From: an uncultured Pelagibacteraceae bacterium
GTDB lineage: Bacteria; Pseudomonadota; Alphaproteobacteria; Pelagibacterales; Pelagibacteraceae
DNA: 47,742 nt
Assembly (NCBI GenBank): GCA_902545945.1
Contig: CACCID010000007.1
Span: 1-47,742, forward strand
Direction of reading: 5' to 3'
The position numbers and the translations under genes were made by a program. Shown here one piece after another: positions 18,125-26,038 of the stretch (the first letter of the stretch is position 1; each line of letters starts with the position of its first letter). The notes beneath the pieces were generated by a model. The model saw only the letters and a list, made by a program, of their open reading frames with translations, had not been told where the DNA came from and ran no database searches.

Positions 18125-18859
18125 TTAACTTCTTTTCTCCATAATTTTTCTAACTTCCATTAAATCTTTTTTAGTATCAACACTTAATGGCGATGAGTTG
18201 ATATATCCAACATGAATTGACATTGAGTTTTCAAGAGCTCTTAGCTGTTCTAGTTTTCTTTCCAATTCAAGCTTAGATCTTTTTAAGCTTACATACCTTA
18301 CTAAGGCTTTATTAGTAAAGGCATAAATGCCGACATGATGATAAAAATATTCATATTCTTTAAAGTCTTTTCTAAAGAAATCTAATGCTTCACAAAATTT
18401 TCCGTTAAGTATTTTTTCTTTAACCGCTACTTTTACATTATTTTCATCTGCTAATTCCTTGTCAGAGCTAAATGAACTTGCTAACGTTCCAATATCACAG
18501 TTTCCCTTTTTCATATAATTTATTAAATCTGAAATGGCTTGCGGCTCTATGTTTGGCATATCTCCTTGCAGATTAATAATTAAATCAGGTACACTTTTTA
18601 AGTGATCTTTAAAAACTTCAAATATTCTATCTGTTCCAGTTTGATGATTAACTGATGTAAAAACTGCCTTTCCATTATTCCGATTAATGACATCAATAAT
18701 CTTTTGATCAGGAGTTGCCACATAAACTTCTGAATTTATTTTTTTCGCAGCTTCATAAACATGTAAGATCATTTCTTTGTTGTTTATAAGTTTTAATGGT
18801 TTATTTGGTAACCTTACTGCTTCTAGTCTTGAAGGTATTATTATTGCAATTTTAGTCAT
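18125..18859 (-). CDS. kdsB: 3-deoxy-manno-octulosonate cytidylyltransferase (CMP-KDO synthetase)
   Basis: Activates KDO with CTP for lipopolysaccharide core synthesis. The frame extends to a TTG at 18874, but the ATG at 18859 (MTKIAIIIPSRLEAVRLPNKPL) gives the normal N-terminus and 244 residues. Motifs are the nucleotide-binding IIIPSRL..RLPNKPL, NLQGDMPNIEP near residue 95, YYHHVGIYAFT and RALENSMSIHVG. A small hairpin (18880-18866, arms GCGTC/GACGC) lies 6 nt before the ATG. It pairs functionally with kdsD at 41591 and the lpt genes: KDO-type LPS is made. Confidence 0.95.
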   Translation of the reverse strand: MTKIAIIIPSRLEAVRLPNKPLKLINNKEMILHVYEAAKKINSEVYVATPDQKIIDVINRNNGKAVFTSVNHQTGTDRIFEVFKDHLKSVPDLIINLQGDMPNIEPQAISDLINYMKKGNCDIGTLASSFSSDKELADENNVKVAVKEKILNGKFCEALDFFRKDFKEYEYFYHHVGIYAFTNKALVRYVSLKRSKLELERKLEQLRALENSMSIHVGYINSSPLSVDTKKDLMEVRKIMEKRS

Positions 18860-18953
18860 AATTATGCGTCCCAAAGACGCAAAAAAATTTAAGTAATTTT
18901 AAGTTTTTTTATTAAAGTCGTGTTATACGTCAACTAAAGTATTTACCAAAATT

Positions 18954-19499
18954 ATGGACAGTTTTGAAATAAATAAAATAATTGCAGCAGTCCTTCTAAC
19001 GGCTCTTATTGTGATTGGTATTGGGAAATTTACAGATATTTTATTTCATGTAGAAAAGCCAAAACAGTCTGCTTATTTGGTTGAAGGATTAGAGACTGCC
19101 TCAACTACCGTGTCCTCAGAAACCTCTGAAAAAGTTGTAGAGGTGGTCGATATTAAAGCACTGCTTGCTATGGGAGATTTAGCTCATGGAGAAAAAGTTT
19201 TTAAAAAATGTAGTGCCTGCCACATGATTGCTGCCGGTGGAAAAAATATGATTGGTCCAAATTTATGGAATGTGATCGGAAGAACAGCTGGTTCCGTAAG
19301 CGATTATAAATATTCTAAAGCAATGGTTGCTTATGCTAAAGAATGGTCTTTTGAGGAAATGAACAGCTATTTAATAAAACCACAAGCATATATTAAAGGA
19401 ACTAAAATGGCTTTTGCTGGTCTTAGAAAAGAAAAAGATAGAGCGTCAGTTATTTTATATATGAATTCAAAAGGCGATAATCCAAAAACTTTACCTTAA
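18954..19499 (+). CDS. cycM: Membrane-anchored class I cytochrome c (CycM type)
   Basis: A 181-residue electron carrier with an uncleaved N-terminal membrane anchor (about residues 8-28), an acidic Ser/Thr/Glu-rich linker, and a periplasmic cytochrome c domain. The haem site is CSACH (Cys86, Cys89, His90). The sixth ligand is likely Met152 in GTKMAFAGL. This architecture matches alphaproteobacterial CycM/cytochrome c552, which carries electrons from the bc1 complex to the aa3 oxidase. It stands alone, divergent from kdsB and convergent with argF (4-nt overlap). The gene name rests on architecture and is less certain than the family. Confidence 0.88.
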   Translation: MDSFEINKIIAAVLLTALIVIGIGKFTDILFHVEKPKQSAYLVEGLETASTTVSSETSEKVVEVVDIKALLAMGDLAHGEKVFKKCSACHMIAAGGKNMIGPNLWNVIGRTAGSVSDYKYSKAMVAYAKEWSFEEMNSYLIKPQAYIKGTKMAFAGLRKEKDRASVILYMNSKGDNPKTLP

Positions 19500-20422
19500 T
19501 CCAAACACCACTTAATAATACTTTTTTGAGCATGCACCCTATTTAATGCTTGTCTCCAAACCACTGATTGCTTTCCATCTATTACCTCATTTGTAACCTC
19601 TTCTCCTCTTCCCACTGGAAGACAATGCATAAAAATAGCATCAGAATTTGCCTTACTCATTAATTTCTTATTAACTTGGTAGGGTTTTAAAGTTTTCTTT
19701 TTAGAAATTTTATTTACTTTATCGTTCATTGAGATCCATTTATCGGTCATTACACAATCAGCACCAGTAACTGCTTCTAAAGGTTTTGAAGTAATTGTTA
19801 ATTTTACTCTCTCTTTTTTAGCTAGCTTTAATACACTTTTATTTGGAGAATATTTTTTAGGACAACCGATTTTGAGTTGAAAATTGAATTTACCTGCAGC
19901 CTCTATTAAGGAATTTGACATATTATTATTACCATCTCCGATCCAAGAAACAATTTTACCCTCAATAGAACCATTGCTTTCTTCGTAAGTAAGAATATCA
20001 GACATAATTTGACATGGGTGGCTAACATCTGAAAGACCATTAATAATTGGTATATCCAAATATTTTCCGAAATCCTCTAAATTTTTGTGAAATGAAGTTC
20101 TCAACATAACGATATCGACATACTCAGACAAAACTTTTGCCGTATCTTTTAAAGTCTCATCTCCCTTACCATAGTGTATTCCGTCTGGATTTAAGATAAT
20201 TGATGAACCACCTAATTGTTTAACAGCGATGTCGAATGACATTCTTGTTCTAGTAGATGGTTTTTCAAAAATCATAGCCATCGATTTACCCTCAAAAGGC
20301 TTATCTTTATCAGGAGCAGATTTATTCAATCCAGATCTATTTTGTTTTCTCTTTTTTGCCTCTTCAATAATCGCTCTAAGCTCTACTGAAGAACAGTCAG
20401 AGATATTTATAAAGTTTTTCAT
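19496..20422 (-). CDS. argF: Ornithine carbamoyltransferase
   Basis: Forms citrulline from ornithine and carbamoyl phosphate in arginine synthesis. At 308 residues it is full length. The carbamoyl-phosphate site is STRTRMSF (56-63), with the HPCQIMSD block and the ornithine-site HCLPVGRGEEV near the C-terminus. The start codon directly abuts the argD stop, so argD-argF form an operon. The 3' end overlaps the convergent cycM by 4 nt. Confidence 0.95.
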   Translation of the reverse strand: MKNFINISDCSSVELRAIIEEAKKRKQNRSGLNKSAPDKDKPFEGKSMAMIFEKPSTRTRMSFDIAVKQLGGSSIILNPDGIHYGKGDETLKDTAKVLSEYVDIVMLRTSFHKNLEDFGKYLDIPIINGLSDVSHPCQIMSDILTYEESNGSIEGKIVSWIGDGNNNMSNSLIEAAGKFNFQLKIGCPKKYSPNKSVLKLAKKERVKLTITSKPLEAVTGADCVMTDKWISMNDKVNKISKKKTLKPYQVNKKLMSKANSDAIFMHCLPVGRGEEVTNEVIDGKQSVVWRQALNRVHAQKSIIKWCLD

Positions 20423-21586
20423 TTAAAATTTTTTGCAAACTTTCTCTATTATTTTTAAACCTAAGTTAATCTCACTCTTTTTCACATTTAAAGGAGGCAA
20501 AAGTCTGACAACATTTTCGGCAGCTCTTACTGAAAGCAAATTATTGTCTAAAAGTTTTTGAATAAATTTAGCTTGACTTACATGAAGACAGAGTCCAATG
20601 AGAAGTCCTTTCCCTCTAACTTCTTTAATAATCTTAGGATACTTATTTTTAATTTTATCAAGTTGACTAATAAAATATTTTCCATTTTTACTTACATTAT
20701 TTAAAAAACCTTTTTTAAACATAATATCCATAACGGCATTTCCAGCACTCATTGCTAAAGGATTTCCTCCAAATGTTGATCCATGGGTTCCAGGCTTCAT
20801 GCCCGATGCTACTTTTTTGTTAACTAAAACTGCACCTATAGGAAAACCGCCACCAATCCCTTTTGCTATTGGTACAATATCAGGTTTTATCTTAGCGTAT
20901 TCAAAAGCAAAAAATTTACCACTTCTTCCAACACCGCATTGAACTTCATCAAGAATTAATAAAATTTTTTTCTTATTACATAATTTTCTTAAGCCTTTGA
21001 GGCAAAAATCTGGAATAACTTTAATGCCCCCTTCTCCCATGATTGTCTCAACCATGATAGCAGCAGTCCTGCTGGTTATCGCTTTTTCTAAACCTTTGTG
21101 ATCGCCGAAGTTAAAATGATCAAAACCATCTACTTTAGGTTTAAAACCTTCAATAGCTTTTTTGCTGTTGCTGGCAAATATGGCGGCAATAGTTCTTCCA
21201 TGAAAACTATTGTTAATACAAAGAACTCTATTTTTTTTTGGTTTACCTTTTGAATAAAAATATCTTCTAGCAAATTTTATAGCTGCCTCTGTTGCTTCTG
21301 CACCAGAATTTTGAAAAGTTACATAATCAGCAAATGTTTTTTGGGCTAATCTTTTTGCCAATCTCTCTTGCTCAGGGATAGTAAAAACATTTGAAACGTG
21401 CCATAATTTTTTAGATTGTTTATTAATAGATCTAATTAAGTGGTCGTTAGCATGACCAAGACAGTTTACAGCAATTCCTTGAACGAAATCTAAATATTTC
21501 TTTCCATTCGTTGTATATAAGAAACTTCCTTTTCCTTTAGAAAAAGAGATATTTTTTCTGTTATAAGTATTTAAAATTTTACTCAT
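20423..21586 (-). CDS. argD: Acetylornithine aminotransferase
   Basis: A PLP-dependent class III aminotransferase in arginine biosynthesis (it may also serve in lysine synthesis). It has 387 residues. Motifs are NSGAEATEAAIKFAR (93-107), NSFHGRT, LDEVQCGVGRSG (212-223) and the PLP lysine Lys242 in PIAKGIGGGFPIGA. It overlaps the upstream ABC-2 permease gene by 4 nt and is directly followed by argF. The argD-argF order is common in Alphaproteobacteria. Confidence 0.93.
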   Translation of the reverse strand: MSKILNTYNRKNISFSKGKGSFLYTTNGKKYLDFVQGIAVNCLGHANDHLIRSINKQSKKLWHVSNVFTIPEQERLAKRLAQKTFADYVTFQNSGAEATEAAIKFARRYFYSKGKPKKNRVLCINNSFHGRTIAAIFASNSKKAIEGFKPKVDGFDHFNFGDHKGLEKAITSRTAAIMVETIMGEGGIKVIPDFCLKGLRKLCNKKKILLILDEVQCGVGRSGKFFAFEYAKIKPDIVPIAKGIGGGFPIGAVLVNKKVASGMKPGTHGSTFGGNPLAMSAGNAVMDIMFKKGFLNNVSKNGKYFISQLDKIKNKYPKIIKEVRGKGLLIGLCLHVSQAKFIQKLLDNNLLSVRAAENVVRLLPPLNVKKSEINLGLKIIEKVCKKF

Positions 21587-22395
21587 GATTTAATCTTATA
21601 ACCTTTTTTATACAATAAATAACAAACAAGCCAGCTTACAAAGCTTAAAGTAGTTAAATATACCAAACCAATAAAGATTGAACCGTCTGAAGTGCCAATA
21701 AAACTATATCTAAAACCATCAATCATATAAAAAAACGGATTGACTTTACTTATTGCCTGCAAAAAGTCAGGGAGTCTCTCTATTGAATAAAAAGTACCTG
21801 ATAAGAAAGATAATGGAACTATTACAAAATTGGTGACGCTAGCCATATGATCAAATTTCTCAGCCCACAATCCTGCAATTATTCCTATGTTTCCCAAAAC
21901 AAAAGAAGAAAGCAAGGTAAACGCTATTAGTGTTAAATAGTTTTTAATTTCAATATCTAAAATTAATTTAAATACAATAATCGAAACTATTCCAATTAAT
22001 ACACTTCTTGTTACAGCCGCAAGAGAAATAGAGATTGTAACTTCTCCAGCAGATAAAGGGGCAAATAATAAATCAACTATAGTTCCATCAATTTTTTTAA
22101 TCATTAAAGATGATGAGGAATGAGAAAAGGATTGCTGAATCACTTGCATTGAAATCAACCCTGGCGCTAAAAAAGTTATAAAAGACACCCCAAGCACATC
22201 GCCTCTATCTGCTCCAATAGCTAAAGATAAAACAAGCAAAAAGAGTAAAGATGAAATTAATGGAGAAAAAATAGTTTGTATCCATACAATTAAAAATCTA
22301 AGAACTTCTTTTTTGTATAAAGTCCACGTTCCATACCAATTGACTGATCCAAATCTTCTTTTTCCAATTTTATATTTTTTCGAAATTTCAACCAT
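21583..22395 (-). CDS. ABC-2 type transporter permease
   Basis: A 270-residue inner-membrane protein with about six hydrophobic segments and the ABC-2 permease pattern (FLAPGLISMQVIQQSFSHSSSSLMIKK, then FVIVPLSFLSGTFYSIERLPDFLQAISKVNPFFYMIDGFRY). The segment PLSFLSGTFY..LP..L..I...NP is typical of the NodJ/YadH-like export family. No ATP-binding subunit lies next to it here, so its partner must be elsewhere. The substrate cannot be inferred. The gene overlaps argD by 4 nt. Confidence 0.85.
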   Translation of the reverse strand: MVEISKKYKIGKRRFGSVNWYGTWTLYKKEVLRFLIVWIQTIFSPLISSLLFLLVLSLAIGADRGDVLGVSFITFLAPGLISMQVIQQSFSHSSSSLMIKKIDGTIVDLLFAPLSAGEVTISISLAAVTRSVLIGIVSIIVFKLILDIEIKNYLTLIAFTLLSSFVLGNIGIIAGLWAEKFDHMASVTNFVIVPLSFLSGTFYSIERLPDFLQAISKVNPFFYMIDGFRYSFIGTSDGSIFIGLVYLTTLSFVSWLVCYLLYKKGYKIKS

Positions 22396-22531
22396 CGATA
22401 GTCTTATAACCTGTTATTAAAAAAACTGTGCAAAACTAAATCTACTCACAGTTTAGAAGCGTTTTAATGTTTTAAACACCAATATTATGCACTAAATTTT
22501 TAATAAATACTAAATATAGTAAAATTATACT

Positions 22532-23032
22532 ATGAGTTGGACAGACCAAAAAGTTCAAAAATTAAAAGAATTATGGTCAAAAGGCCATACTGCAAGTCAG
22601 ATCGCAGAGGCATTAGGTGACACTACACGTAATGCTGTAATTGGAAAAGCTCATAGATTAAACCTTGAGGCAAGAGCTCCATCAAAACAGTCTAATTCTT
22701 CAAGAACAGGTGAAAATAAAAGGATAAGACGCGGACCAACACCAATTTCAAGAAAAGCTAAATTTCAATCAATTTTATTAGACAAAAACTTTGAGGCCGA
22801 AAACCCTAAATCACTGGAAGAATTAACTGACGAGACATGTAAATGGCCAATAGGTCACCCTAATGAGGAAAAATTCTATTTCTGTGGTCGTAAACCAGAG
22901 GGTGAATTTCCTTACTGTAAATTACATGTTTTATATGCCTTTCAGCCTAAAGGATCTAAAGAAGAGATCATCGATAAAGAAGATGGGGTACCAGAATTTA
23001 TCGAGAAAAAAATTAAAGCCTCGTCTGGTTAA
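22532..23032 (+). CDS. gcrA: GcrA-family cell cycle regulator
   Basis: A 166-residue protein starting MSWTDQKVQKLKELWSKGHT followed by ASQIAEALGDTTRNAVIGKAHRLNL, the diagnostic GcrA N-terminal helix-turn-helix. A basic linker follows, then a Cys/His-containing C-terminal block (CKWPIGHP..FYFCGRKPEGEFPYCKLHVLYAF). In Caulobacter, GcrA works with sigma-70 at GANTC-methylated promoters. The family is confined to Alphaproteobacteria, which supports the taxonomic call. A TATAGT at 22515-22520 lies only 11 nt before the ATG, so the transcript may have a very short leader. The 136-nt gap upstream shows no other feature. Confidence 0.93.
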   Translation: MSWTDQKVQKLKELWSKGHTASQIAEALGDTTRNAVIGKAHRLNLEARAPSKQSNSSRTGENKRIRRGPTPISRKAKFQSILLDKNFEAENPKSLEELTDETCKWPIGHPNEEKFYFCGRKPEGEFPYCKLHVLYAFQPKGSKEEIIDKEDGVPEFIEKKIKASSG

Positions 23033-23065
23033 CAAAACTTTAACATTACAATCATATAGTTGATT

Positions 23066-23293
23066 ATGAAGTTTATTAAAAAATACCTTAAATGGTTAAG
23101 TACTTTTTTAGTTCTTACAGGTATTTTATTAACAAATTTGAATATGTATCCAGTAAATATAATGTTTCATGGAGCGGGAGTAGTTGGTTGGACTATTGCA
23201 GGTTTTATTTCTAAGGATAAAGCAATATTGACTAATTTTGGTTTACAGATTCCATTATTTATTATTGGTTTTTATCAAATTTTGGTTCCGTAA
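23066..23293 (+). CDS. Small membrane protein of unknown function
   Basis: A 75-residue protein from the ATG at 23066 (an in-frame TTG lies 6 nt earlier). It has a basic N-terminus (MKFIKKYLKW), then three probable hydrophobic segments around STFLVLTGILL, IMFHGAGVVGWTIAGF and LQIPLFIIGFYQI. I do not recognise it with certainty; similar short DUF proteins occur in marine Alphaproteobacteria. It lies between gcrA and arsC on the same strand, with gaps of 33 and 26 nt. Confidence 0.65.
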   Translation: MKFIKKYLKWLSTFLVLTGILLTNLNMYPVNIMFHGAGVVGWTIAGFISKDKAILTNFGLQIPLFIIGFYQILVP

Positions 23294-23319
23294 GTTCGGG
23301 ACACTTCAAGACATTTTTT

Positions 23320-23763
23320 ATGAGTAAAATAAAAACAATATTGTTTGTTTGTACTGGAAACTCTGCGAGAAGCATAATAGCAGAAAGTATTATAAATAAT
23401 AATTTCCGAAATCAATTCATCGCATTTAGCGCCGGAAGTAATCCCTCAGGAAAAATCAATCCTTACATAAAAGAGTATCTTGAAGGAAAAAAATTTAATG
23501 TAGACACTTATTATTCAAAAAATTTTGATGAATTTTTAAAAAATGATATTGATATTGATTACGTGATCACAGTTTGTAATAACGCTAATAAAGAAGTTTG
23601 TCCTGTGTGGCCCAAAAAAAAGGCCATTACACATTGGGACATCGCGGACCCTGTTGAAAAATTTAAAAAAACTAAAAATAAAGATAAAATAAATTTAATA
23701 GCTGAAGAAACTTATAATATAATTAATGAAAAAATTAAACATTGGATAAAAAATGAAAAGTAA
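23320..23763 (+). CDS. arsC: Arsenate reductase, low-molecular-weight phosphatase fold
   Basis: Reduces arsenate to arsenite. The P-loop is CTGNSARS (Cys11, Arg17). Two further cysteines, Cys86 and Cys94 in VCNNANKEVCPVWP, match the Cys82/Cys89 relay of the thioredoxin-coupled ArsC type, and their presence favours arsenate reductase over a tyrosine phosphatase. The later THWDIADP carries the general-acid Asp. The protein has 147 residues. Its 3' end overlaps the aquaporin gene by 11 nt, suggesting a functional pair. Confidence 0.9.
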   Translation: MSKIKTILFVCTGNSARSIIAESIINNNFRNQFIAFSAGSNPSGKINPYIKEYLEGKKFNVDTYYSKNFDEFLKNDIDIDYVITVCNNANKEVCPVWPKKKAITHWDIADPVEKFKKTKNKDKINLIAEETYNIINEKIKHWIKNEK

Positions 23764-24400
23764 AAAGATATTTATTGGTGAATTTATAGGAAGTTGTTTT
23801 TTAGTCATGATAATTGTTGGTTCAGGTATTATGGCTCAAAATCTAACTGATGATATCGCTGTAATGTTAATAGCGAATACTTTAGCTACAGGTGCAGGAT
23901 TATTTGTTCTGATTACTTCAATCGGTGATATCTCCGGCGCACATTTCAATCCTGTTGTTACTTTAGCAATGTATTTTACCAACAAAATTAAAAAAAATTT
24001 AATTATCACTTATATCTCAGCTCAAATCTTAGGTTGCATGTTAGGGGTAATGTTAGCAAATTTTATGTTTGATCTTCCTTTGTTGCAGCTTTCACAGAAG
24101 ATTAGACCTGGAATAAATATTTTTACAGCTGAGATCATTGCAACTTTTGGATTAATTTTTGTGATATTTGGATCTTTAAAGAGTGGCAAACTTGCGGTCG
24201 CTTCATCAGTAGCTACTTTTATTACAGCAGGTTATTGGTTTACCTCTTCAACTTCATTTGCAAACCCCGCGGTAGCAATCGCAAGAACTTTTACAGACAC
24301 ATTTACTGGAATTAATTACTTAAATACTCCTAGCTATATCATTGCTGAAATTGTTGGCGGAATACTAGCTGTCTATTTAATTAGAAAAATAGTTTTATAA
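23753..24400 (+). CDS. Aquaporin-family channel, AqpS-like
   Basis: A 215-residue MIP-fold channel with six hydrophobic segments. The two pore loops are GAHFNPVVTL (NPV instead of NPA) and SFANPAVAIARTFTDTFTGI (NPA). The NPAVAIAR pattern resembles the alphaproteobacterial subgroup that includes AqpS, which exports arsenite in Sinorhizobium where it replaces an ArsB pump. Direct overlap with arsC supports arsenite efflux as the role. Other small neutral solutes are possible. Confidence 0.82.
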   Translation: MKSKKIFIGEFIGSCFLVMIIVGSGIMAQNLTDDIAVMLIANTLATGAGLFVLITSIGDISGAHFNPVVTLAMYFTNKIKKNLIITYISAQILGCMLGVMLANFMFDLPLLQLSQKIRPGINIFTAEIIATFGLIFVIFGSLKSGKLAVASSVATFITAGYWFTSSTSFANPAVAIARTFTDTFTGINYLNTPSYIIAEIVGGILAVYLIRKIVL

Positions 24401-24408
24401 TTGGAGGG

Positions 24409-24439
24409 TAGCCCAAGGTAATATTGATACCTTAGGCTA
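24409..24439. other. Stem-loop between convergent aquaporin and ppx genes
   Basis: Arms TAGCC-C-AAGGTA (24409-24420) and TACCTT-A-GGCTA (24428-24439) around a 7-nt loop. On the minus-strand RNA the single mismatch becomes G-U, giving 12 pairs. There is no T run on either side. A second repeat, ACTGAT-A-ATCAGT, lies at 24464-24476. The two may act together as a 3'-end structure for the convergent transcripts. The rest of 24401-24532 is plain A/T-rich DNA. Confidence 0.45.
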
Positions 24440-24532
24440 ATTAATTAACAACACAGTTGGGAGACTGATAATCAGTTAATAATATATAAATGCTAAAAAA
24501 ATATTTAAATTAAGTTAAAGATTTATTAATTT

Positions 24533-26038
24533 TCAAGAATAAATGATATTAGAGTCGACATTCATCTCTCTTGCCAGGTTTTTAAGTCTTTTAGTTACTT
24601 GTTTTGAGACTATATCACTATGATTGTTAGGTATTTTCAAAAAAATAGTCTTATTTCTTTTATAAATTTTAAATTCATCTAACAATAACGAAGACATGCT
24701 TGTAAGTGACTCTGCTAATCTTAAAGCAGATCCCACTTGCTTTGAGGATAAAATTTCGTTGTTATTTAATAAGGATAAAAACTGATAATTCGGATTATAT
24801 TTTAAACCACAATGTCTCCAAAAACTTGCTGATGCAACTTTTACTCTATCTCTATGTTCTAGTTTTAGTAATGGAGTATTTAACACTTCCATAAAAACTA
24901 ATTCTGCTTTTTGAAAAGCTCCTAAGCCCCAATCCATTTTACTTAAGATACAAGCCAAGGTTAGTAATCTTCGATTAAAATATTCGTTGTCTTCAAATAA
25001 TGGTGAAATAAAGTTAAAATATTTCTCAAAACTCTTTCCATAGTCCCCTTTTTTAAAAGATATACCATCAGTTTTTAATTTGAAAATTTCATCCTCGCTC
25101 ATTCCTTGGTTTATAATTATATTCATATGCCCCTCTCTCAGTCCACTGATTGAGCAAATAACTTTTGAAGGGCTCGCTGCTTCAATTATTTCGTTAAGTA
25201 TTATAGAGCTAAACGGTAAATAGGGAGTTCTAGATTTAGTTATATACTCCATTGATTTCAAAGATGATTTATTAAATTTTGAAATCCTATTTAAGTATTT
25301 AACTGCTACATCTTTTGAGAGTTTATATTGATGCAAAATATGTAATGGGTGTTTTTCTTTAAAGAGATGATATTTAAATAATGATCTCCAAGTCCCTCCT
25401 ACCAAATAAATATTTTTAAATTTCTTTTTAGAAAGCCATTTTTCATCTCTTAAAAGTTTTCTAACATATTTTCCCAAATTTCTTTTTTTTATAATAGGAT
25501 TATTTTCAAGTCTTAATACTCCAAGAGGTAAAGAGGTTGTTTCAAAAATTTGATTTTTAGAAACTCTGGCAAGTTCTAAACTTCCACCTCCTAAATCTGC
25601 AACTAATCCATCTACTTCATCAAATCCTACCATTACACCATTTGCTGATGTTCTTGCTTCTTCCTCACCAGATAATACTAGTGGTTTTTTATTAAATATT
25701 TTTTCAATTTCTCTTAAAAATTCACTTGCATCAGTGGCCTCTCTAAAAGCTGCTGTTGCAATAATTTCTAAATCTTGAACGTCTGAAATATCTAAAATTT
25801 CTTTAAATCTATTTAGAACTTTTAAAGAACTTTTAATTCCATCGGGATTTAGTTTTTTAGATTTATCTAAATTTTTTCCAAGTTTGCAAACTGCTTTTTC
25901 ATTAAAGACTGGAATTGGAGAAATTTTAAAATTATCGTATATGAGCATTCTTACTGAATTTGATCCAAGATCTATTATGGCTTGCTTAGACTTTTTATTA
26001 GACTGAAATTTAAAAAGATTTTTTAATTCTGGTTTCAT
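24533..26038 (-). CDS. ppx: Exopolyphosphatase / guanosine pentaphosphatase family
   Basis: Releases phosphate from polyphosphate ends. The 501 residues begin with the actin-fold ATPase motif AIIDLGSNSVRMLIYD (around 20-35), then SGEEEARTSANGVMVGF, VADLGGGSLELARV and YLVGGTWRSL, followed by a helical C-terminal HD-like domain that includes SSIILNEI and CSISGLREGHM. The length with the C-terminal domain fits Ppx/GppA proteins. It overlaps ppk by 4 nt, the common ppk-ppx operon. Confidence 0.92.
   Translation of the reverse strand: MKPELKNLFKFQSNKKSKQAIIDLGSNSVRMLIYDNFKISPIPVFNEKAVCKLGKNLDKSKKLNPDGIKSSLKVLNRFKEILDISDVQDLEIIATAAFREATDASEFLREIEKIFNKKPLVLSGEEEARTSANGVMVGFDEVDGLVADLGGGSLELARVSKNQIFETTSLPLGVLRLENNPIIKKRNLGKYVRKLLRDEKWLSKKKFKNIYLVGGTWRSLFKYHLFKEKHPLHILHQYKLSKDVAVKYLNRISKFNKSSLKSMEYITKSRTPYLPFSSIILNEIIEAASPSKVICSISGLREGHMNIIINQGMSEDEIFKLKTDGISFKKGDYGKSFEKYFNFISPLFEDNEYFNRRLLTLACILSKMDWGLGAFQKAELVFMEVLNTPLLKLEHRDRVKVASASFWRHCGLKYNPNYQFLSLLNNNEILSSKQVGSALRLAESLTSMSSLLLDEFKIYKRNKTIFLKIPNNHSDIVSKQVTKRLKNLAREMNVDSNIIYS

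Noticed and set aside
18866-18880. Hairpin GCGTC-CCAAA-GACGC read as a terminator
   Set aside because: The stem is 5 bp, and T residues lie on its 5' side for the only relevant strand; it sits in the kdsB leader, not at a gene end.
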